Source of the DNA: Paludibacter sp.
Lineage (GTDB): Bacteria; Bacteroidota; Bacteroidia; Bacteroidales; Paludibacteraceae
Length of the DNA: 64,000 nt
Reading direction: 5' to 3'
Assembly (NCBI GenBank): GCA_024710005.1
Contig: JANJVQ010000022.1
Span: 1-64,000, forward strand
Below the pieces are notes generated by a model. The model was given only the letters and a program-made list of their open reading frames with translations. It made no database searches and was not told the DNA's origin. Shown here piece after piece: positions 1 through 9,286 of this stretch. Each line of letters starts with the position of its first letter. The stretch's first letter is position 1. The translations under genes were made by a program, and so were the position numbers.

Positions 1-2
1 TC

Positions 3-41
3 CGCCTTGTCTTTGATGAAAAAAACATCAAAACATTATAA
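3..41 (+). CDS. possible 3' end of a gene entering from the left
   Basis: Twelve sense codons read from position 3 to a TAA stop at 39-41 on the plus strand. This could be the end of a gene that starts outside the window, but the stretch is too short to identify and other frames are also open. From here to the recombinase stop at 175 I see no other gene. Confidence 0.2.
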   Translation, partial: RLVFDEKNIKTL

Positions 42-174
42 ATGAATGAAATAGAAAATGGCGAGAAAACTGAGGTGTTTCGCATACAATATTTCATTTT
101 AAGGGAATAAGCAGTTAAAGTATTTTAAAATTAACCCCAAAAATAAAAACAAAAACTGAATAAACAATAATATC

Positions 175-1848
175 TTACATATTTATTTCCATCCTATCTA
201 AGGGGCTTACTATCTGGTCAAAACCTTTCGTGGTTATATGCGTGTATATTTCAGTAGTTTTACTGCTGCTATGCCCTAACAGACTCTGTATATACCTTAA
301 ATCCGTTCCAGCCTCTAACAAATGTGTTGCGAAACTATGACGAAGTGAATGAACTGTAATGCGCTTTTTTATCTGAGCTTTTATTACGGCATTTTTCAAT
401 ATCTTTTGAATACTTCGTGATGAATAACATCCTCCGTCTGATCCCTCAAATATAAAGACTTTAGGTTTATACTCTACAAAATATTTCCTCAACACCTCCA
501 ATGTCTTCTTCCCCAGCAAAGTATATCTGTCTTTTTTGCCTTTCCCCTGCTCTACCCTGATTTGCATGCGCTGACTGTCGATATCCTTAATTTTTAAATT
601 GATGGCTTCGCTGATTCGCAATCCTGCCGAATATATGGTCATCAATATGGCTTTGTGCTTGAGATTTTCTGTGGCATCAAGTATGGCTTTTACTTCTTCT
701 TCGCTCAACACTTCCGGTAAGTACATTTCTTCACGGGGTCTGTCAATTAAATATATCTTTCGAATGCCTCCAAGAACACGCTCGTAATAAAACTTGATGG
801 CATTAATCGACTGATTCTGATAGGAAGTAGATACCCGCCTTTCATTGACTAAATACCTCAAAAACTCAACAATCATGGTTTCTGTGATGGCTTCTGGCTC
901 TATGTTTTCGTAGTAATTAAGGAATTCTTCAAACAAATCACTGTATGAGGCGATGGTATGTTTGCTGTATCGCAATTCTTTTAGTTTCTCAACCATTTCG
1001 GGCGGACAAGTTCTGTAATTAACAATATCATAACGAGATTTCCGGGGTTTTATCTGTTGTTTTGCTTCGTCCTGATAGGTGAATGATAAAGCATTCTCCA
1101 TTGCCAGGGTTTTTAATTCATTCAGAAACTTCTCCGAATAGGGTAATTGCCAGCATTTTTCATCGGAATTCCAGCTACATAATGGTAATCGCTTAACCTG
1201 CAATGCGATACTTTTATCGTACACGAAATATACCTTCAATTGCTTAAACGATACATTTTTTACAAATAGTTCGTTCTGTTCAACAGTGGGTTGTTGTGCT
1301 GATGTAGAATTTACATTTAGTTGTGAGGCTGAATTATCAGTCAAAATAACCTTTCTTTCGCCAAAATAGGTTTTAATTTTCTCAAGATTGTCTTTGTAAT
1401 TGGGTATAATCCAGCAAAATCCTGATTTATTCCACCTAAAATACATGAACGAGCGGATAAATTGTACATCAGTATCATTCTTGGGCATCTTAACAGATAT
1501 TTGTTTTGCTGATACTGTTATCTCGATTGCTGAATGATCAAAATGCTGCTTTTTCTTTTCAGTAGTCTTTTCTGATGGAAGTACTAATTTTAAAGTTGGT
1601 GGATTTTTAGCAATTTCCGGTCGTTTTTCTATCTGATGATTTTCTTTACTGACTTCAATTTCAATATCCGGGAATAATTTCTTAAGCTGATTAAATGCCT
1701 CTTTGGTATAAGGAATATGCCAGACTTTGAAATTATTACTCCATCGGGCTCCTGAAATGGTTTTGATTTGCTGAACTTTAACGGGATCGTAAGTAAAATC
1801 GACCCGGATACGCGGCTCCTGCTGCAAGGTTATTTTGGTTGCTTTCAT
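175..1848 (-). CDS. tyrosine recombinase with three N-terminal HARP-like modules
   Basis: The C-terminal half is a XerC/D-like site-specific recombinase: a SAM-like core-binding domain (about residues 275-365), then the catalytic domain with Arg in AGLRISEAIN (about R411), Lys near GKGKKDRY, HSLRH (about H500/R503), LGHSS (about H526) and the nucleophile Tyr in EIYTH (about Y535). The N-terminal 250 residues hold three divergent copies of a 50-60 residue module ending in W-x-hydrophobic-P (WHIPY, WIIPN, WQLPY), which resembles the HARP module that binds branched DNA in some SNF2 helicases; that assignment is by eye. The reading frame is open to 1917, but a good promoter (TTTG at 1915-1918, TAAGTTTG at 1888-1895) lies inside that extension, so I choose ATG at 1848 (557 aa). 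No att sites or cargo are evident. Confidence 0.85.
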   Translation of the reverse strand: MKATKITLQQEPRIRVDFTYDPVKVQQIKTISGARWSNNFKVWHIPYTKEAFNQLKKLFPDIEIEVSKENHQIEKRPEIAKNPPTLKLVLPSEKTTEKKKQHFDHSAIEITVSAKQISVKMPKNDTDVQFIRSFMYFRWNKSGFCWIIPNYKDNLEKIKTYFGERKVILTDNSASQLNVNSTSAQQPTVEQNELFVKNVSFKQLKVYFVYDKSIALQVKRLPLCSWNSDEKCWQLPYSEKFLNELKTLAMENALSFTYQDEAKQQIKPRKSRYDIVNYRTCPPEMVEKLKELRYSKHTIASYSDLFEEFLNYYENIEPEAITETMIVEFLRYLVNERRVSTSYQNQSINAIKFYYERVLGGIRKIYLIDRPREEMYLPEVLSEEEVKAILDATENLKHKAILMTIYSAGLRISEAINLKIKDIDSQRMQIRVEQGKGKKDRYTLLGKKTLEVLRKYFVEYKPKVFIFEGSDGGCYSSRSIQKILKNAVIKAQIKKRITVHSLRHSFATHLLEAGTDLRYIQSLLGHSSSKTTEIYTHITTKGFDQIVSPLDRMEINM

Positions 1849-1887
1849 TGGTTTGGGGTGTAATTGTAAACATAAATTTTTCAGCGA

Positions 1888-1918
1888 CAAACTTACAAAA
1901 TTATCATCAAAATTCAAA
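1888..1918 (-). promoter_or_regulatory. Bacteroidota-type promoter of the recombinase
   Basis: On the minus strand, TTTG (1915-1918), a 19-bp spacer and TAAGTTTG (1888-1895) match the TTTG-N19-TAnnTTTG consensus of Bacteroidota primary sigma factors. Transcription would start near 1881, supporting ATG at 1848. The 23-bp dyad array begins 17 bp upstream. Confidence 0.6.
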
Positions 1919-1934
1919 TATAGAAATCCTATTC

Positions 1935-2072
1935 CTATTCGAGTAAATCTAATAATTCTATTCGAGTGTATCGAATCGCTCTATTCGAACGAATCGAATA
2001 ACGCTGTTCGAATGGGTCGAATAACTCTATTCGAGTGGATCGAATAACGCTGTTCGAACGGGTCGAATAACT
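1935..2072. repeat. six tandem 23-bp units, each with a TTCGA/TCGAA dyad
   Basis: Units start at 1935, 1958, 1981, 2004, 2027 and 2050. Each contains TTCGA, five variable bases and TCGAA (degenerate in the first unit); units 3-6 alternate between CTATTCGA- and CTGTTCGA- types. The array lies between the recombinase promoter and the eno terminator. No spacers separate the units, so it is not a CRISPR array. Confidence 0.9.
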
Positions 2073-2086
2073 CTATGTCATCAGCA

Positions 2087-2124
2087 GGGTTACCGGTACG
2101 TAACTTAAAGGGTAGCCGGTACGT
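2087..2124. repeat. pair of short GGTACGT repeats
   Basis: GGTTACCGGTACGT (2088-2101) and GGTAGCCGGTACGT (2111-2124) are near-identical direct repeats 23 bp apart, the same spacing as the neighbouring array. They may be a diverged continuation of it. Confidence 0.55.
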
Positions 2125-2132
2125 CTATACCC

Positions 2133-2170
2133 AAAAAAAAGCTGCCAAATCCCTTTCGATTCGGCAGCTT
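2133..2170 (-). terminator. intrinsic terminator of eno
   Basis: On the minus strand AAGCTGCC and GGCAGCTT form a stem around a 22-nt loop and are followed by eight T. It lies 32 bp after the eno stop codon. Confidence 0.85.
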
Positions 2171-2201
2171 CATTTATAATCTAAAAACCTGTTGTGACAG
2201 C

Positions 2202-3491
<1,290 letters not shown>

Positions 3492-3590
3492 TTATGAAAT
3501 TGTTAATGATTCCTTAGCAATATAACGGTTTGTTGTCTCCGTTTTTCCGGTCGCAAAGGTACGATTTTTTTTTGACGACAGAAAATAATT

Positions 3591-6020
3591 TTATTCGATT
3601 TCTACCACCGTAATGCCTGCCCCGCCGAACTGTACATGTTCGTCGTGATAACCACGGATGCCATGAACCGTACCGAGGTACTGGCGGATTAACTGGCGCA
3701 GGGCTCCGGTGCCGGTGCCATGCAGAATCCGTACGGAAGATACGCCCACCATCAGGGCGTCGTCGATGAAATACATCACGGCCTGCAGGGCTTCGTCGCC
3801 ACGCATGCCCCGCACGTCAATTTCGGATTTGAAATGGAGTTTGCGCTGACGGACATTCTCGGTCACGGTGCCGGGGGCATGTTCGCTTCGCTGTTCTTTT
3901 TTCAGGCGGTTGTTGCTGACCGGCTCCAACTGTGTGAGTTTAACCGTTGATTTCAGCTGACCGAAGGCCACGACGGCTGTTTTTTCCTGCATCTCTATGA
4001 TTTTCCCGATGGCTTGCTGGCCTTTTAAACGCACCTGCATGCCCGTCGCCAACACCGGCTTATCTGTTTTTACAGACTGAACTGTTGTCTTTTGTGGCAG
4101 TTTAACCTTTGGCTTTGGTTCTGTTTCCTGTTGTTCCCTGATTTTCTCGCTGAACTCGCTCAGCTCTTTCCGGATTGTCTTCGTTTTTTCTTTCTCCGCC
4201 TGCGCTTCTTTGATTTGCCGGATGGTGTTTTCAATTTTCGCGTTGGCATCTGTCAGCAGTTGCTGCGCTTCGGCTTTGGCTTGTTGGGTAATTTCTTTTT
4301 TCTGACGGTTGATGTCGGCCATCTCGGTCTCGTATTTCACCAACACTTCTTCTAATTTCTTCTCTTTCTGCCGGATCTGCTGTCTTTTCTTTTCCCAGTA
4401 TCGTTTGTCTCTGACGATGTCCTGCAAGTGTTTGTCGTAGTCTAAATGCTCCGAACCGACTTTAGCTGCTGCATCGGCTATCAAATCTTCCGGCAAACCT
4501 ATTTTCCGCGCAATCTCAACCGCGAAAGAAGAACCCGGGTTGCCAATTTGCAGGATAAACAAGGGTTGCAGGTGCTGGCGGTCGTACAACATAGCGCCAT
4601 TCACGATACCTTCGGCATCTTCGGCATAATGTTTTAAATTGGTGTAATGGGTCGTAATAACTCCGAAGGCTCTGTTACGATTAAAGCGTTCGAGAGTTGC
4701 TTCTGCCAGCGCACCGCCAATCATGGGCTCTGTTCCCGTCCCGAACTCATCAATCAGCAACAGGGTTTTTTCCTGACTGTTCCGGATGAAGAATTTCATG
4801 TTCAGCAAATGAGAACTATAGGTCGAAAGGTCATTTTCGATGGATTGTTCATCACCGATGTCGATGAAAAGTCGTTCGAAGATGCCACAACGACTGCTAT
4901 CATGCACGGGTATCAGCAATCCGCACTGTAACATGTATTGTAGCAACACCACGGTTTTCAGACATACTGATTTACCTCCGGCATTCGGACCTGAAATCAA
5001 CAGGATGCGCTGTTGTTCGTTCAGCGCAATGTCCAGCGGAACAATTTGTTTTTGCTGTTTCAGCAGCGAAAGATACAAGATGGGATGCACGGCTTTTTGC
5101 CATTCTAATATACAAGCATCATCAACCCGGGGTTTGATGGCTTTGATTTGCTGAGCAAACAAGGCTTTACTGCGTAGAAAATCAATTTCTCCCAAGAAAT
5201 ATTGTGACTGAAATATGTCTTCCGTAAATGGTCGGACAAAATCGGTAAAGGCAACTAAAATCCGGATTACTTCCCTCCGCTCCTCTCCTTCCAGCTCGCG
5301 GATACGGTTATTGGCTTCCACCACCTGCGCCGGTTCTATAAAAACTGTTTTCCCGGTTGCCGATTCATCGTGCACGATACCCGAAATTTTCCGCTTGAAG
5401 GCAGGTGAAACGGGAATAACCAATCGTCCCTCGCGCACTGTTGGCGCCACATCTTTCTCTACATAGCCATCGGCCTGTGCCTGTCGCAAAATGGCTTGTA
5501 ACGATTTGGATACGGAACTCTGCACGTGCAGCATTTCTCTGCGGATGCGGTTCAGTTCGGGCGATGCATTGTCTTTTATCTTGCCGAATTTATCGAGTAT
5601 AGCATCAATCTGCCGAATGACATCAGGAAAAATCGCGACTCCTTCTAATAGTTCGTGTAAATGGGGATATTGCTCAGCATCCTGTGCCGCGATATAAGCA
5701 ACGAGTCGCCTGACAGCCTCTAACGCTCGGCGCAGCTCAAACACCTCACTTTCATCCAAATACAATCCTTCTACCCGCACGCGGGACAAGCCACGGCGGA
5801 TATCAAAAAAATCACCCACAGGCAGGGCTTCGGTGGCTTCCTGCATCAAGCGCAGCATCTCGTCGGTCTGACTTATTTGCCGGATAACCTGCCCATAATC
5901 AGCAGAAAATGTGATTTCATCCACTTTTTCTTTTCCCAACGATGAAATGCATTTCTCTTTCAGGATCAGGCGTATGGCTGAAAAATCGGTTTTATGTTCG
6001 AAATCGGAAGGGTAAAGCAT
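3591..6020 (-). CDS. mutS2: MutS2 family ATPase/endonuclease
   Basis: MutS2-type protein, 809 residues, usual length. Order: MutS-III-like helical region (about 1-300), ABC-type ATPase with Walker A GPNAGGKS (344-351) and Walker B LLLIDEFGTG (about 420), a charged coiled coil (about 515-630), a small KOW-like strand region and a C-terminal Smr domain with DVRGMRGDEA and HGTGTGALR. It lacks the mismatch-recognition domain of MutS. Family members act in suppressing recombination and, in Bacillus, in rescue of collided ribosomes; which role applies here cannot be told from sequence. It lies upstream of eno on the same strand, but eno has its own promoter. Confidence 0.96.
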   Translation of the reverse strand: MLYPSDFEHKTDFSAIRLILKEKCISSLGKEKVDEITFSADYGQVIRQISQTDEMLRLMQEATEALPVGDFFDIRRGLSRVRVEGLYLDESEVFELRRALEAVRRLVAYIAAQDAEQYPHLHELLEGVAIFPDVIRQIDAILDKFGKIKDNASPELNRIRREMLHVQSSVSKSLQAILRQAQADGYVEKDVAPTVREGRLVIPVSPAFKRKISGIVHDESATGKTVFIEPAQVVEANNRIRELEGEERREVIRILVAFTDFVRPFTEDIFQSQYFLGEIDFLRSKALFAQQIKAIKPRVDDACILEWQKAVHPILYLSLLKQQKQIVPLDIALNEQQRILLISGPNAGGKSVCLKTVVLLQYMLQCGLLIPVHDSSRCGIFERLFIDIGDEQSIENDLSTYSSHLLNMKFFIRNSQEKTLLLIDEFGTGTEPMIGGALAEATLERFNRNRAFGVITTHYTNLKHYAEDAEGIVNGAMLYDRQHLQPLFILQIGNPGSSFAVEIARKIGLPEDLIADAAAKVGSEHLDYDKHLQDIVRDKRYWEKKRQQIRQKEKKLEEVLVKYETEMADINRQKKEITQQAKAEAQQLLTDANAKIENTIRQIKEAQAEKEKTKTIRKELSEFSEKIREQQETEPKPKVKLPQKTTVQSVKTDKPVLATGMQVRLKGQQAIGKIIEMQEKTAVVAFGQLKSTVKLTQLEPVSNNRLKKEQRSEHAPGTVTENVRQRKLHFKSEIDVRGMRGDEALQAVMYFIDDALMVGVSSVRILHGTGTGALRQLIRQYLGTVHGIRGYHDEHVQFGGAGITVVEIE

Positions 6021-6183
6021 CTTGTTTTAATTTGAACACAAAAGTAAAAATTATTTTCGAATCCTTTTATAGCTGATGATTTTATGATAAGTATATTATG
6101 CTGATGATTTAAATTTCATCATCATTTTGCAACTCCTTGTATTTTTCTTAATTTTGATGCGTTTTGTTGAGACCCTCTATTGA

Positions 6184-7182
6184 ATGACATCAAAAAAAAC
6201 ATACCGGCTTTTTATTCCCCTGTTGATTGGCACTGCATTCCTGTTTCTGCTGGATTTGGTTATTGGTAGCATCCGGATTCCTTTCAGTGAAATTATCAAC
6301 ATCTTTACCGGAAACAATGCCGACCCCATTCATACGGAGATTCTGCTGAATTTCAGGGTTCCAAAGGCAATTTCGGCTATACTCGCCGGTGCTTCCTTGT
6401 CGGTCGCGGGCTTACTGATGCAAACGCTTTTCCGCAATCCATTAGCTGACCCTTACATCCTGGGGGTAAGTTCGGGCGCCAGTCTGGGTGTAGCCATTAC
6501 CATGATGAGCGCTTCGCTCCTGCCTGCTTTCTGGATAAACAGCGGTTGGGGTGTTATTGCATCTGCCATTATCGGGGCCGCTTTGGTTCTGTTACTGGTA
6601 ATCGGAGTCTCTTATAAATTACACAATGCTGTTTCCCTGCTGATTGTGGGTATCATGTTTGGCACCATTGCCAGCTCTATCGTGAGTATTCTGCAAAACT
6701 TTTCTAATCCGGATGCCATCAAATTATATGTCTTGTGGACTTTCGGCAGTCTGAGCGCCGTCAGCCGGGAGAACCTGCAAATGCTCATTCCAATAATCAG
6801 TGCAGGATTAGTGCTGGCATTCTTATTACACAAAAAATCAGATGGCTTATTATTGGGAGAAAACTACGCGAAAGGATTGGGCATCAACATCAGGTCAACG
6901 CGCATATTAATAGTGCTGGCAACGGGGATTTTAGCGGGTAGTATTACGGCCTTTACCGGTCCGATTGCCTTTGTGGGCGTGGCTGTCCCGCACATTGCCA
7001 GGGGCATATTCAAGACTTCGGCACATAAGATTTTAATCCCGGCATCTGTATTAATCGGAGCTTCTTTGATTCTGATTTGTGACATCATCACCCAGATTCC
7101 GACTTATACACTGCCCATCAACACGGTCAGCGCTTTATTCGGGGCGCCGGTAATTATCTGGATAATTTTACGCAGAAGATGA
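6184..7182 (+). CDS. FecCD-type iron/cobalamin ABC transporter permease (orphan)
   Basis: Inner-membrane permease of the BtuC/FecCD/FhuB family, 332 residues, with about nine or ten hydrophobic segments and the motif ILNFRVPK...LAGASLSVAGLLMQTLFRNPLADPYILG typical of the family (shown in part). Such permeases pair with an ATPase and a periplasmic binding protein to import ferric siderophores, haem or cobalamin. Neither partner is next to it in this window: nth follows 35 bp downstream. The substrate is therefore unknown; the B12-riboswitch gene at 10.8 kb is suggestive but not linked. Confidence 0.93.
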   Translation: MTSKKTYRLFIPLLIGTAFLFLLDLVIGSIRIPFSEIINIFTGNNADPIHTEILLNFRVPKAISAILAGASLSVAGLLMQTLFRNPLADPYILGVSSGASLGVAITMMSASLLPAFWINSGWGVIASAIIGAALVLLLVIGVSYKLHNAVSLLIVGIMFGTIASSIVSILQNFSNPDAIKLYVLWTFGSLSAVSRENLQMLIPIISAGLVLAFLLHKKSDGLLLGENYAKGLGINIRSTRILIVLATGILAGSITAFTGPIAFVGVAVPHIARGIFKTSAHKILIPASVLIGASLILICDIITQIPTYTLPINTVSALFGAPVIIWIILRRR

Positions 7183-7217
7183 CAGTATCCGGGATAATTA
7201 TATAAATTTGCAACGTC

Positions 7218-7877
7218 ATGACAACCAAACAGCGATATGAGGAAATAATCCATTGGTTTCAGGAAAATATGCCTGTCGCCGAAACAGAACTGCATTACAA
7301 CAATCCGTTTCAGTTGCTGATCGCGGTCATTTTATCGGCTCAATGCACCGACAAACGGGTCAATATGACCACGCCGAAATTGTTTGCCGATTTCCCTACT
7401 CCTGAAAGTCTGGCGGTTGCAAGTTCTGATTTAATCCTGAGCTACATCAAATCAATTTCGTACCCAAACAACAAGGCGAAACATTTGGTCGGCATGGCGC
7501 AAAAACTCCTGACCGATTTTAATGGCGTTGTACCTGAGGATATTGATGACCTGCAAAAATTGCCGGGTGTAGGGCGCAAAACCGCCAACGTGATTGCTTC
7601 GGTGGTATATAATAAACCGGCTATGGCGGTGGACACACATGTATTCCGGATTTCGGAACGATTGGGACTTACGACCAATTCAAAGAATCCGCTGCAAACA
7701 GAGAAAACGCTGGTGAAATACATCCCGGAAACATTGATTCCCAAAGCACATCACTGGTTAATCCTGCATGGCCGTTATGTTTGCCAGGCCCGGAAACCTA
7801 AATGTGAAATTTGCGGGTTGAAGCCGTGGTGCCGGTTCTTTCAGAGAGAGGGGGTTGCTTTGCTGCGCTCGCAATGA
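7218..7877 (+). CDS. nth: endonuclease III (DNA glycosylase/AP lyase)
   Basis: Removes oxidised pyrimidines from DNA and nicks at the abasic site (base-excision repair). The helix-hairpin-helix LPGVGRKTA carries catalytic Lys121, VDTHV carries Asp139, and the [4Fe-4S] loop is complete: Cys189-X6-Cys196-X2-Cys199-X5-Cys205. Length is 219 residues against about 211 in E. coli. The last ten residues (REGVALLRSQ) and the TGA stop are encoded by an intergenic GCAATGACG-type repeat element that seems to have replaced the original end. It lies 35 bp after the permease gene and may be co-transcribed. Confidence 0.97.
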   Translation: MTTKQRYEEIIHWFQENMPVAETELHYNNPFQLLIAVILSAQCTDKRVNMTTPKLFADFPTPESLAVASSDLILSYIKSISYPNNKAKHLVGMAQKLLTDFNGVVPEDIDDLQKLPGVGRKTANVIASVVYNKPAMAVDTHVFRISERLGLTTNSKNPLQTEKTLVKYIPETLIPKAHHWLILHGRYVCQARKPKCEICGLKPWCRFFQREGVALLRSQ

Positions 7878-7880
7878 CGG
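7851..7880. repeat. GCAATGACG-type intergenic repeat overlapping nth
   Basis: The stretch GGGTTGCTTTGCTGCGCTCG followed by CAATGACG is a short member of the element seen at 35151, 35227, 41584 and 42984. It encodes the nth C-terminus and stop codon. Confidence 0.6.
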
Positions 7881-7881
7881 C

Positions 7882-7990
7882 AATTAACGAATAGCTAATA
7901 ACGAATAGTGAATAGTAAAAAAACGGAAAACGGAAAACTAATAATAATTAGTGGTCAGTAACTGTAGACTGTAGACTGTAGACTGTAGAC
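7882..7990. repeat. heptad array A (three motif blocks)
   Basis: Five units of the type GAATAGC/TAATAAC/GAATAGT (7882-7916), three of AAAACGG/AAAACTA (7920-7940) and four of ACTGTAG (7961-7988), all with a 7-bp period. The array fills most of the gap between nth and the next small gene. Confidence 0.85.
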
Positions 7991-8016
7991 AATTAAACTC
8001 TTAAAAATTTAAAACT

Positions 8017-8229
8017 ATGTCAGAAGAACAAAACAACAATTGTTGCAAACCGAAGTATTCGGATCGTGGTGCAAGCGGTGGTGCTGTGTACGGATTGGGC
8101 TTTATCGGGGCTGCTATTTATTTTATTTCGCAGGCCACGACATTCTGGATTGGTGTGTTGGGTTTCCTGAAAGCCATTGTATGGCCGGCATTTTTGGTTT
8201 ACGAAGCATTAAAAGCATTGGGAGCCTGA
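8017..8229 (+). CDS. small conserved membrane protein
   Basis: Seventy residues: a polar N-terminus with paired cysteines (NNCCKPKYSDRG) followed by two hydrophobic stretches (about 25-40 and 44-68) that could form two membrane helices. I recognise the general CCKPKYSDRG-type small protein but know no function. It is followed by a strong intrinsic terminator and preceded by heptad array A, so it is either the last gene of the nth unit or has its own promoter. An overlapping frame (8040-8258) is a shadow. Confidence 0.75.
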   Translation: MSEEQNNNCCKPKYSDRGASGGAVYGLGFIGAAIYFISQATTFWIGVLGFLKAIVWPAFLVYEALKALGA

Positions 8230-8260
8230 TTGCGGAAACTCAAGAGAGAGATAATTAAAA

Positions 8261-8297
8261 AAGAGGATGCATCTAATGTTGCATCCTCTTTTTATTT
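8261..8297 (+). terminator. intrinsic terminator after the small membrane protein
   Basis: AAGAGGATGC and GCATCCTCTT form a perfect 10-bp stem (8261-8270 with 8281-8290) with a 10-nt loop, followed by a T tract. Confidence 0.9.
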
Positions 8298-8317
8298 CAG
8301 ACCTTTCGGTCTGTGAG

Positions 8318-8390
8318 AGCGGAAGACGGGGCTCAAACCCGCGACCCTCAGCTTGGAAGGCTAATGCTCTATCAACTGAGCTACTTCCGC
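8318..8390 (-). tRNA. tRNA-Gly (anticodon TCC)
   Basis: The 73-nt cloverleaf folds on the minus strand: acceptor GCGGAAG/CTTCCGC, D stem GCTC/GAGC, anticodon loop CTTCCAA (anticodon TCC) and T arm GCGGG-TTTGAGC-CCCGT with an internal wobble. CCA is not encoded. Two degenerate copies of its 5' half lie immediately upstream. Confidence 0.95.
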
Positions 8391-8548
8391 AAAAAATAAC
8401 CACTGCACTTTCACTCAGTTGATAGAGCATCTTATTGTCTATCTTTTAGCAACTGAGCTACTTCCGCAAAAAATAACCACTGCACTTTCACTCAGTTGAT
8501 AGAGCATCTTTTTGTCTATCTTTTGGCAACTGAGCTACTTCCGCAAAT
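8373..8548. repeat. 77-bp tandem repeat made from the 5' half of tRNA-Gly
   Basis: Units start at 8373, 8450 and 8527 (partial), period exactly 77 bp. Each begins with the complement of tRNA-Gly positions 1-18 and also carries an inverted copy of the D-arm (CTCAGTTGATAGAGCAT, 8415-8431 and 8492-8508), so each unit can fold back on itself. The first unit overlaps the real tRNA; the others are non-functional as tRNAs, lacking the anticodon and T arms. Confidence 0.85.
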
Positions 8549-8550
8549 TA

Positions 8551-8659
8551 CCTCCTCCCAACATCCTCCAAAGGAGGAGGAGTGAGTATTGGCAAACTTT
8601 TTCCTCCACTTAATTTTTCTCATTTCCCCTCCTTTGGAGGGGTTAGGGGAGGTTGTGGG
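8551..8659. repeat. inverted CCTCC/GGAGG repeat pair
   Basis: CCTCC-rich arm at 8551-8583 and its imperfect inverse at 8624-8659; each arm also holds an internal dyad (CCTCCAAAGGAGG, CCTCCTTTGGAGG). It lies between tRNA-Gly and tRNA-Tyr. The form resembles hairpin repeats common in Bacteroidota intergenic DNA. Confidence 0.7.
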
Positions 8660-8738
8660 CAGTGAAGGATTCGAACCTCCGAAGTCGAAAGACAGCTGAG
8701 TTACAGTCAGCCCCAGTTGGCCACTTTGGTAACTGCCC
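8656..8738 (-). tRNA. tRNA-Tyr (anticodon GTA)
   Basis: Class II tRNA of 83 nt: acceptor GGGCAGT/ACTGCCC, anticodon stem GCTGA/TCAGC with loop CTGTAAC (anticodon GTA), a long variable arm and T loop TTCGAAT. Discriminator A; CCA not encoded. It lies downstream of ribH on the same strand. Confidence 0.95.
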
Positions 8739-8773
8739 TAAAAGCGGTGCAAAGATACAATTTTACTTTGTTT

Positions 8774-9280
8774 CTACCAAACAATATTTGCCATTTTTAT
8801 GGCAGTAATAGCAGCTTCAACACCTTTATTTCCGTGAATTCCGCCGGCTCTGTCCAGCGCTTGTTGCATCGTGTTGGTTGTCAGCACTCCAAAGATAACG
8901 GGACAAGCATTCTCAACTGTATTGAGTGCTGCCACGCCTTGTGTTACACCCTGACAAACATAGTCGAAATGGGGTGTATCACCCTGAACAACACAACCCA
9001 GCACGATAACTGCATTGTATCTATTAAATTTCGCATGCTCAATTACAAATTGTTTGGCTGCATAAGTGAGCTCGAAAGTTCCGGGAACATGCACTACGTT
9101 GATTTTATGCTTCAACACACCATTATTAGTCAGACATTCGATAGCGCCTTGCAGGAGTGCGTGAGTAATCTGTGGATTCCAGTCGGCTACTGCAATCGCG
9201 TAACTTTGCTTTTCTAAAATTTCTTTTGACGGGAGTAAATCCGGATCGTACTCTGAAAGATTCTGATACTGAGTAGCCAT
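8774..9280 (-). CDS. ribH: 6,7-dimethyl-8-ribityllumazine synthase
   Basis: Penultimate step of riboflavin synthesis: condenses 5-amino-6-ribitylaminouracil with 3,4-dihydroxy-2-butanone 4-phosphate; the family forms icosahedral or pentameric shells. Visible motifs: VADWNPQIT, VPGTFELTYAAK, VIVLGCVVQGDTPHFDYV with the phosphate-binding and catalytic His region, and FGVLTTNTMQQALDRAGG. I choose ATG at 9280 (168 aa); an in-frame TTG two codons upstream is less likely. It starts 6 bp after the stop of the TPR gene, so the two form one transcription unit. No other rib genes are nearby. Confidence 0.97.
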   Translation of the reverse strand: MATQYQNLSEYDPDLLPSKEILEKQSYAIAVADWNPQITHALLQGAIECLTNNGVLKHKINVVHVPGTFELTYAAKQFVIEHAKFNRYNAVIVLGCVVQGDTPHFDYVCQGVTQGVAALNTVENACPVIFGVLTTNTMQQALDRAGGIHGNKGVEAAITAIKMANIVW

Positions 9281-9286
9281 TAGCAA

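Noticed and set aside
42..110. 22-codon frame from ATG at 42
   Set aside because: No promoter or family signal; too short to support.
1835..2047. Plus-strand frame of 70 codons over the 23-bp array
   Set aside because: It is antisense to the recombinase start and the repeat units; its repeated residues only mirror the DNA repeat.
1935..2072. CRISPR array
   Set aside because: Units are contiguous 23-bp copies without spacers and no cas genes are present; the same holds for the 22-bp arrays at 52692 and 54094.
6184..7182. FecCD permease as the partner of the B12-riboswitch gene
   Set aside because: It is 3.6 kb away on the other strand with no riboswitch of its own; the link cannot be supported.
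8209..8430. Minus-strand frame over tRNA-Gly
   Set aside because: It runs through a terminator and a tRNA gene.
8717..9217. 166-codon plus-strand frame
   Set aside because: Antisense to ribH, whose motifs are clear; also overlaps tRNA-Tyr.
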